64,000 nucleotides of DNA from Dipteronia dyeriana (taxonomy: Eukaryota; Streptophyta; Magnoliopsida; Sapindales; Sapindaceae). Position numbers and translations under genes: made by a program. The DNA lies in NCBI GenBank assembly GCA_032871835.1, contig CM065296.1, positions 117,066,146 through 117,130,145 of the forward strand, written 5' to 3'. Shown here piece by piece: positions 56,061-64,000 of the stretch; within the stretch, counting starts at the first letter, position 1; every line of letters starts with the position of its first letter. The notes below the pieces were generated by a model that made no database searches, had not been told where the DNA came from, and saw only the letters and a list, made by a program, of their open reading frames with translations.

Positions 56061-57801
56061 ATGTTTCGCCTTTGGGGTAGTTCTCATCATGATCAGGAGG
56101 AGATGGATGTGCTGCACCAGGATTCGAAGGTAATAAATCAGTTCATTTGGCTGCATTATGTGTAATATTTGGGTAAGCATGACAGCCGTGGTATTTATGA
56201 ATAAAGGTCAAGTGCACGGTGGTCCATCATTTGTAATTTATACTTGATATTTAAAGCTTGGCACTTTACAGTTATATATATATAGGAAAAAAAAAGCATA
56301 TAAGTTGATCTTACAGCGATAACCTTTTTTAAAAAATAATCTCCTACAAGCAGGTCAAGGAGCTTAAGGTTGAAATTGGACCTTTATCCGGTCGTACTGT
56401 GCGGTACTGCACTGATGCATGCCTGAAGAGATATCTGGAAGCTCGAAACTGGAATGTAGATAAGGCAAAGAAAATGTTGGAAGAGACACTCAAATGGAGA
56501 TCAACCTATAGACCCGAGGAAATCCGTTGGGTAAGTTGGTTTGCAAGTTTCCGCATATTGATTGCTTACAGAAGTCAGAAACTAATAACACTAGAAGTGA
56601 TGATAATAATAATTATTATTTCATACTTTGAGGTTGTTTATTACAACTTTCACTGATTCATGTTAAAAAAAAATCTTTTTATCAGAACGAAGTTGCACTT
56701 GAGGGTGAGACTGGAAAGTTATTCAGAGCTAGTTTTCATGACCGACAAGGCAGGAGTGTTCTTATAATGAGACCAGGATTTCAGGTACTTTCACATGTTC
56801 TGCACTTTCTAAGATTTTTTCAGTTTTTAAACTGGTCGGTACTTCAAATGTTGCAGAACACAAAATCAATAGAGGATCAGATACGACATCTAGTGTATCT
56901 CATAGAGAATGCCATATTAAACCTTCCTGAGGGTCAAGAACAAATGGCATGGCTGATAGACTTCAGTGGGTGGTCACTAAGCACCAGTGTGCCGGTCAAG
57001 TCAGCTCGGGATACTATCCATATTTTACAAAACCACTACCCTGAGAGGCTGGCCATAGCATTTCTTTACAATCCGCCAAGGATCTTTGAAGCATTTTGGA
57101 AGGTTTGGGTTCTACTTTACTCTCCTATATTGCTTCTGATTCTTATAATTAGATATGCTATTAACAAACTTCTTGCAAATGATTCAAGAATTTGGAGCTT
57201 ATGGTGGTGTTAAAATTTATGAAATTTGGCTTATAAGGTGTGTCAACATTTATAAAATTTGGAATCGGATTTGTTATAACGAGAGAGATGGTAAGAAATC
57301 AATTGTTCTACTCTGCCAGTTGAGTTCACGTGATTTGCATTCGCATGGCATTTTGTAGTCACGTTTCGAGTGTTTGATAGTTGCTTCTTTTGTTCACTTC
57401 CCTCTGTTAAATTCGTTTTTATAGTTTTTGATGAATTTTTGCGGGTTTAATGGGAGTGATCTTAGATGGAGTAGTAATTTGCTCTGTCTTTACATGTACA
57501 GGTTGTCAAGTATTTCTTGGATGCCAAAACATTCCAGAAGGTGAAATTTGTGTATCCTAAGAATAAAGATAGTGTGGAGGTCATGAGGTCATATTTTGAC
57601 GAGGAAAATCTCCCAATCGAGTTTGGAGGGAAGGCTACATTGCAGTATGACCATGAAGAGTTCTCCAAATTAATGGTTCAAGATGACGAAAAAACTGCAA
57701 CTTTGTGGGGATTTGACGACAAAGTTCAACGTGTTAGGATCGGTCATTCTGGAGCTGAGGTGGCTCCAGAACCGGTCAATATTGCACCACCAGCTAGCTA
57801 A
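56061..57801 (+). CDS. SEC14-like CRAL-TRIO domain lipid-transfer protein
   Basis: Five coding exons join in phase 0 with GT-AG introns: 56061-56129, 56354-56530, 56686-56784, 56857-57102 and 57502-57801, giving 296 residues, close to plant SEC14-like proteins such as At1g75170. Exon 2 holds the CRAL-TRIO N-terminal helices (CLKRYLEARNWNVDKAKKML, about residues 40-75). The lipid-binding CRAL-TRIO domain spans about residues 95-245: GRSVLIMRPGFQ, WLIDFSGWSL, HYPERLAIAFLYNPPRIFEAFW, and a FVYPKNKDSVEV block then NLPIEFGG. The family exchanges phosphatidylinositol and other lipids between membranes; the exact ligand cannot be told. ATG 56061 is chosen because the family starts M-F-R just before a His/acidic stretch; an in-frame ATG lies upstream at 55986. 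No defect seen. Confidence 0.92.
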
Positions 57802-58684
57802 GCCTCTCCTCACTTCCATCGTTGTAATGAATCTTAGATGATTTTGTTGACAACCAAAATCTTAATCTAATGCTCCGGATAGGAAAAACGTTTGAATCTT
57901 ACCTGTTATTATTTCGAAGATGAATGTTTTCTTCCCAGCACACTATACCTTATCCTTTGGCAGCTAACTAGTATAGGTAAGCTTGTAATAATGTCTCAGT
58001 TTCAGTTTTGTTGGTGTGCAGAGTTTTTGGACACCATTTAGAGAGTTGAACGGTTGAACCAAACTAGATATGAATCTGTAATTCATCGTCATGAATCTCA
58101 TGATCCAGGGATGCTTAGATAAAAGTTCAAATCAACTTTTAACATATAAATTTCTTCGCACTCTTCTTAGTAATCTCACTGGCAACAAAGCCTTTTAACT
58201 GCTATTCCAACATTTCAATTATACGACCTGCTGACATTCTGGTCGTTATAATATTGAAAGGTGAAATTCATTCATGTTTTGATTTGGTGGTGCATTGAAC
58301 TATGCTGTTTAAGCTGTTTAGAGGGATTCAGATTTGATTTGAAATCGAATCTGTCGAAACCATCAAAATAAGTTTTTATATGCAAGTATAAATGTCATTT
58401 TTTATTTAATCCTTTTTGTTGTTTATATTTACATTAAATATGTAATTTTTTTTATAGCTTAGCTACTTTAATTCGATCACAGGTTCGTATGCAGAAACCC
58501 CCTAGCTTCACCAGGTTGCCATGATTTACCTTCAAAGAAATGATCATGATTTAGTTAAATAATGATCAACTGCTAGGAGATAGGCATCAGGGAACTAATC
58601 ATAACTATACTAATCTGTCTACAAATCTGTCTCCTTATAAAGGTTTAGATCTTCTGGCAAACCTGGGTGGACCAAATTCTGGTA
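57802..58684. other. 3' untranslated region and intergenic DNA after the SEC14-like gene
   Basis: The 3' UTR probably ends within about 300 bases. No coding signal; AT-rich later part. Confidence 0.5.
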
Positions 58685-58687
58685 CTA

Positions 58688-59250
58688 GGGGCATCTCCAA
58701 CATTTGACACCATTTTGTTGTAACTTTGCAGCTAATGTAACTTCCACTCCACCATTTCTAACTCATTGTAACAAATTTTACTCTAAAAAGAATATTCCCT
58801 AAATATTATATTTTTCATTAATTCTCAACAATTAACATTTCACTCTCAATTAACATAATATTACGAAATTAACATTGATTCTCAACAATTAACATTCCAC
58901 CCCTTAATTACGAAATATATATTAACCAAAAGCATTAGATAATTATAAGAATATAATTATAATAAATTATATTTAATTGGATAAAACTGTTATTTCATAA
59001 TTTTATAAATTGAGGGATCAAATCGTAAGAGTATTAAAGATTGTTGCTTAAAGTGTAAATTAAAAAATATGAGGAAACAGAAAAAATTACAAACATAGGC
59101 CATCAAAGTAGCACACTATGCAAATTACGCTACCAACAATTCACTTCTGACGCAACAATTCCTTTGGCTCCACTTTGACGTACATAATGCAAAAAGGTCG
59201 GAGAGGATTTTGACTCCACTTTGGAGATTGGTGTCAAGCTTGGAGATGGT
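58688..59250. mobile_element. TIR-type MITE, 563 bp
   Basis: Ends GGGGCATCTCCAACATTTGACACCA and, inversely, ACCATCTCCAAGCTTGACACCA: matching terminal inverted repeats of about 22 bp with few mismatches. CTA flanks both sides (58685-58687 and 59251-59253), a 3-bp duplication as in PIF/Harbinger relatives. It lies between the two convergent genes and has no coding capacity. Confidence 0.7.
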
Positions 59251-59740
59251 CTAATTGATCACTATCAATCTTCTTCAAGCTAAATTATCCTCTCCCTACA
59301 ACTGCATGTTTTAAATATATTAAAAAAAAAATTGAATTCTTTTGTTTCTTGACTAACATTCCATTATCATATTTTGCTGTCCTCTTTCTCTACTTAGAAG
59401 GATTATTTAGAACAGACAGACATAATCAGACGCTAACATCTACAAGAAGACCAAATTCTACCTTCACTTAACAGGATCAGATTTATTTACAGGGAACTTC
59501 AAGTCATACAAGCTCAACTATATATAACATTCAGATCAAAATAAATGACCATCACCCGAACCCATTATCAGTAGCTGATTATCTAAACGAAAACCACACC
59601 GATCTTAAGTCTGAAGGTGAAGCAAACACTCGACAACAAACTGACTGTTAGCTACTCAAGGAACCATTCAGTCAAAATCTGCAGTTAGCTGCATTTGGAT
59701 TTGCAGGAGTTGAGCCAATGTAGGCTCGGATAAACAGGAA

Positions 59741-62221
59741 TCAGACAATCCGCCTTTTGATGTTTCGAGTGGTACGAACCAGCAAGCCAACTCCTATACC
59801 AACCCCCAGACAGATGCCAAGCCCAATCCCTACTCCAACTCTCACACCTGCGTTGAACCACGAGAGCTCACCATCTTCACTGTCTATGTATTCCGTCCTC
59901 CTCCAGTACATGTTGCTGTAGTCTTCATCGTTTTCTAATTTGTAGTTTCTGTAGTTGGCTATCTGCATATCAAGTTGATGTAGCAAGTAAATGTTAGTGG
60001 GCTATGTATAATAATAATGATGTGATTGGGGCATTCAAAGCTCGTAATCATATTCAAGGTAGCAAAACTATATTCTTCAGTTTATACAACAAGGAGCATA
60101 ACTTGCAAATCTTTTCAAAGACGGGAACTCGAAGATTATACAGCAAGGAATTTTTTAAAACATGTAATCCAGTTGTTGGACTATTTTAAGTACTGAACAG
60201 GTGATATATATGCCCAAAGATATTGTTTACAACATACAGGATCAAGTTGACCATCTAATTGATATTTAAAACTTTCAGAAGAGCTACAATTTACAATGTT
60301 ATCAACTACAAAGCATGCTATAATCAGAAAAATTGCAGGCAACAAGAGCAACAAAGTTGTCTCTCTGAAAAGGATGACCAAATTACTGACTAATTCCATT
60401 AGATGAAATCATGCCACCCTCCAAAAGAGTATCCCGGAAAGAATACTAAAGCCATCGGTAGTCTAACTGTCTTTAGAGGTGCAAGATTCCAGTACAGGGT
60501 GGTGCAGAAACTAAACCTGTGCTATTAAAGATTAAGGAAGATTAAGGAACCTATAGTGCTCATTTGGCTTGTGGACAACGTAAACAAGAGGCAGATTGAA
60601 GGTCCTGTGCTGAAATATTGGTTGTCCGATGCTGAGTGTTAATATTTATGAAACTGTGATAAGTTAAGGTTACATTGTGTGTCATTCACAGGCAGCTTCT
60701 GCAAAATTCTCAGTACTAAATCTCTCACATTCAGCTTCTGCAAAATTCTCAATACTAGATCTCCACATTTGGTGAGACGTTGAAGAGTTTATGATTATTG
60801 AAGCCAAAGGACTTCTATAGTTCTATAGAAGTTTGGCATTCCTGTACAAAATATGTTAACTTCGCTAAAACTTATCATACACGATTCCTTGCACACAGTG
60901 AGGTTCATCAAAAAAGTATTTCAACATAAGCAAGTGCATCTGCTTCAAAGAAATGATACTTAGCTTAATGTATGTGAGTTACTTATGAACCCAGAATCCC
61001 CATTAAATTTGCTCTCAGATGATACAATAGCAAACATAACAATGCCTAGAAGGGGCCTAGGAGAGAGAGCCTCACATGTGTAGACCAAAAGCCCATGCAA
61101 GTCAGGCTTTGGGAGAATATAAGTAATAATGAAAACAAAACAGTAGAAAATGAAAGTGGCACCACTTGAAATATGTGCCCTGCCCATACCCTCATGACAT
61201 TTAAGATAAGATTCCTTTTTACAAGCTCAAGCATCAATGTCAAATGGGACCTTTTGTTACAACATGTTTCAAGACAGGGATCATATTATATTAGCAGCCA
61301 CAACAAAAAAGGAAAACATTAAGGAATGACAAATTCTCTGCATAACCAAGGTTTTGAATCACATTTACTTCTTATGCCCCTATTAATAACTAAATGAGCT
61401 GTAAGTAACAAAATGAACCTTAACTAAGGCAATCAAATAAGAAAACCGCTGAGAACAGTCGATATCAATGTAAAGTTTTGCAGTAATGTTACCTGAAAAT
61501 CATGTCCAGGTGATACATTTTTCTCACTTTCTGTTGTCTCATACTCTGGGATTGCATCTAGCATGCCCTTCCTGTTATGCTTCTTTCGGAAACCAACCTG
61601 CAAAGTCTTGGTCAAGATGATCGGCTTTCCTGAGAAGGAACCCGCAACATAAACCTCAACGGTGGGCGACGATAATTCAGGACCTGTATTATGTTTACCC
61701 TTCAAAAAGCTGGTGCCAGCAGTGACCTCGGATTCACAATTCAAGTTCCAACGCTTCACATTGTTTTTCGATTCCCCAACGAAACCATTACTATTAGACA
61801 TCTCCAACACTCCAGATAAAATGAGATGTTCTTTATCAAAGACTTCAAACTTCACACTCCCTGTCAATCTAATACTATCTGTGCTCACAAATGTGGCTTC
61901 TTCGGATTCCTTATCTACCCTATCTCTTCTAAGAAATGAAGAGACACCATCATCAGAGTAAATACCACTTCTAGCACCGTTAACTTCTAAAAGGGTATCG
62001 GGGCTCAAAGGGATATGGTTGAGAGTTAGAAACTTCGGGGTGGAATCATCAACCTGAAAATTGCTGACCCTCACATAAAAAACTCTCAAATCAAACCAAG
62101 ACGACGATAATGATGATAATAATAATTTGGTACACGGTTGGTACGGAGAGTATTTAATAATTTGAAGGCCAGAATCAGTTGCTTCACCATTGCTTAGTTT
62201 TTCACAAGGATTATTCTCCAT
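59741..62221 (-). CDS. At1g01500-like protein (plant-specific, C-terminal Gly-rich membrane segment)
   Basis: Two coding exons on the minus strand, 62221-61493 (243 codons) and 59962-59741 (73 codons plus stop), join in phase 0 across a 1.5-kb GT-AG intron, giving 316 residues. Recognised from the plant family of At1g01500: a LRVFYVRVSNF opening, then STDSIRLTGSVKFEVFDKE, GVLEMSNSNGFVGESKNN, a CESEVTAGTSFLKGKH block, VEVYVAGSFSGKPIILTKTL, RKKHNRKGMLDAIPEYET, then in exon 2 MYWRRTEY, GELSWFNAGVRVGVGIGLG and a short Arg-rich tail. The Gly/Val-rich stretch of about 25 residues looks like a membrane segment. At1g01500 is sometimes labelled erythronate-4-phosphate dehydrogenase family, but I see no dehydrogenase fold motifs, so function is unknown. 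Intact. Confidence 0.93.
59963..61492 (-). other. Intron of the At1g01500-like gene
   Basis: 1530 bp between donor CAG/GTAACATT and acceptor GATATGCAG/. No repeat or nested gene seen; a short duplication of CAGCTTCTGCAAAATTCTCA lies at 60692 and 60733. Confidence 0.85.
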
Positions 62222-63330
62222 GATTCAGGACCTTATTCCTTACTAAAAACCCCTACTACAGCAACATCGCAAGAACCATTTTGATTGTTCAAATCAAACC
62301 AACAGCGAAAACCTGATCAAATACAGTATTTTCTATTCAGATAAACAATCACAAACTGAATAAATATTCATACCTTATGCATAATTGGAAATAATAATAA
62401 CAACTAGAAAACCCCAGAAACCCATTTGATCAAAGTCATATTCTTACAACATGTGCAGAGAAGATAACATATCAGCTTACCATGTGAATTGAAAAAGTGA
62501 ATTAAAAGAAAACCTAATATTTAGGAACTGAAACCTTTAAATAAGGAAAAATATATAAACTAAAATAAAAAATTATAACAGAAAAGAGAGAGACGCAGGG
62601 CAAGCAGACAACTGTACCATCTGACCAAACAAAAATTATATTAGAGTAAAAACACTTTGCAACACAAAATACATACAAATATTCAGTTTCTCTTGCACAA
62701 AATTTACTTTAATTAGCTGAAAATCTATCTCTATTAAAGAAGAAACAAATTTCCAATAAAATATAAGTTCATAAAATAGAAAAAAAAATACAAAAAAATA
62801 AAAATAAACCCACTTACAGTTGCAGCTAACCCAATTGTTATTCAATCTCAATCTTCATTTCTTTCGATTCAAAACAAGAAAATTATCCAACCGAAGATCA
62901 TGATCTCATTGAAAAAAATAGAAAAATTAAAAGTAAAATTAAAAGCCACGAATGCAGACAAATCTGCCGGCAATAAACAAATAACACACACGTCATGCAA
63001 ACAGACAAATGCTCTCCCTCCCACCCTCTAGAAACATACAGAACCACAAACAAAAAATAAAAATATGATTTTTATTTTTCCCAAAATAAAATTAAAAAAA
63101 AAAAACGCTACTTACCAAGAACATCTTCCATCCACAACGTTAATTTCTACTTAGTATAATATTATATTGCCTCAAAATTATCACACTCTAATATAGCAAA
63201 AGTCACTTCACAAATCCCTTTCAACTTCTTCACAGATCACACTCTAATAAAGCTTTTGATCCAGAAATCGTGGCCAACAAATGTTAGAGAACCCCAATTG
63301 AGTCTTTTCCTCTAAAAAGCAGATTCAAAT
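62222..63330 (-). other. 5' untranslated and promoter region of the At1g01500-like gene
   Basis: No open frame continues upstream of ATG 62221 in a protein-like way. A TC/AG-rich and then A-rich stretch extends to about 63250. The transcription start is probably within 62850-63250 (possible 5' exon with intron), but no clear TATA box was identified. Confidence 0.4.
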
Positions 63331-64000
63331 ACATTTGTGGAGGAAATTAGAGGTGGGGTCAATTTTAAAATCTTCACCAAAAACAAGCGATGAGTTGACA
63401 CTTGACAATATCAATATGATAATGAATTCACATATATAATATATGGTTTGAAATCTGGATGGAAATGGGCCTCTCTGACGTTTCTCATATAATTTGATGA
63501 TGATCTTATCCGATTAGGAGCCAAGAATTTGCAATCACGAGGCTGGCTGGTGACTGGTGACTGGTGAGTAGTGTCTCCTTTGACAAGGATATGTTTGTTC
63601 TTTTGAGTGAAATTAACGGCTCCATTTTGCATGACCGTTGCTTGTTTATCGCGTCAATTGCTTTATTTTGGCCTCTGAAAGCCCAATGGGCCTCAAGATT
63701 TGCACCTGTCACGTATGGTATGAAGGGAATCTGGTGGGTAGAAATTATTTTCTTTCTGTGATTGATTGGCAAAACTACTTGCTCAAAAGATTGCCCTTAT
63801 TCTTCCAAGTCAACCAAGAAATTTCCAAAATCAAGTGATGTGCTTCATCATCTTTTGAAGGAAACTAACATAAATGTTTTTTGTTTTTTTTTTTGAAATC
63901 TCTCTACACCCTAAAGTGAATCAAATAATTTTAACCCAAAGTCTTTCCTTTATATTATATAAGCTATGCTAACTTGTACCCACAAGTTGCATGAGTGTTA
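63331..64000. other. Intergenic DNA at right end
   Basis: No gene or repeat recognised. Short overlapping open frames on both strands have no family resemblance. Confidence 0.5.

Overview
This is nuclear DNA from a flowering plant, most likely a eudicot. The evidence is two intron-containing genes with GT-AG junctions and close plant relatives (a SEC14/CRAL-TRIO lipid-transfer protein and an At1g01500-like protein), set in AT-rich sequence full of plant-type nested transposons. I cannot name the species from sequence alone.

Layout. 1-9296: a degenerate Ty1/copia element (5' LTR, gag, integrase, start of RT). It is split by a gag-only LTR element (1199-5827, perfect 5-bp target duplication acttc) and by a non-autonomous hAT element (7672-8794, perfect 8-bp duplication gtaatgaa). 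About 9297-15475: a decayed L1-type LINE, itself interrupted, with a 37-base G run. 16816-34869: a Tat-lineage Ty3/gypsy element on the minus strand (target duplication gtcct) with gag, protease, RT, two RNase H domains and integrase. Between integrase and the 3' LTR it carries opposite-strand open frames typical of the Tat antisense ORF. 34875-45400: AT-rich intergenic DNA with short TIR elements, a possible non-coding spliced unit (about 38.3-42.3 kb) and a tRNA-like sequence. 45419-51428: a foldback element split by a nearly complete Ac-like hAT transposon (47715-51319). 54.6-57.8 kb: the SEC14-like gene (+). 59.74-62.22 kb: the At1g01500-like gene (-), convergent with it.

The most notable object is inside the Tat element. 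About 22195-27921 is an endogenous pararetrovirus fragment (Caulimoviridae, florendovirus/petuvirus-like): promoter, poly(A) signal, tRNA-Met primer site and movement-protein region. Its second half is duplicated as an inverted repeat with about 1.72-kb arms (24433-26150 and 26203-27921) around a 52-bp spacer. Transcription from the viral promoter across it would give a long hairpin RNA, a plausible source of siRNAs against related viruses. A solo LTR of the same family as the gag-only element sits in the viral segment, which orders the insertions: Tat element, then virus, then solo LTR.

Only the two genes at the right end look like functional host protein-coding genes. The repeats are fossils, except that the hAT transposase keeps a 488-codon frame.
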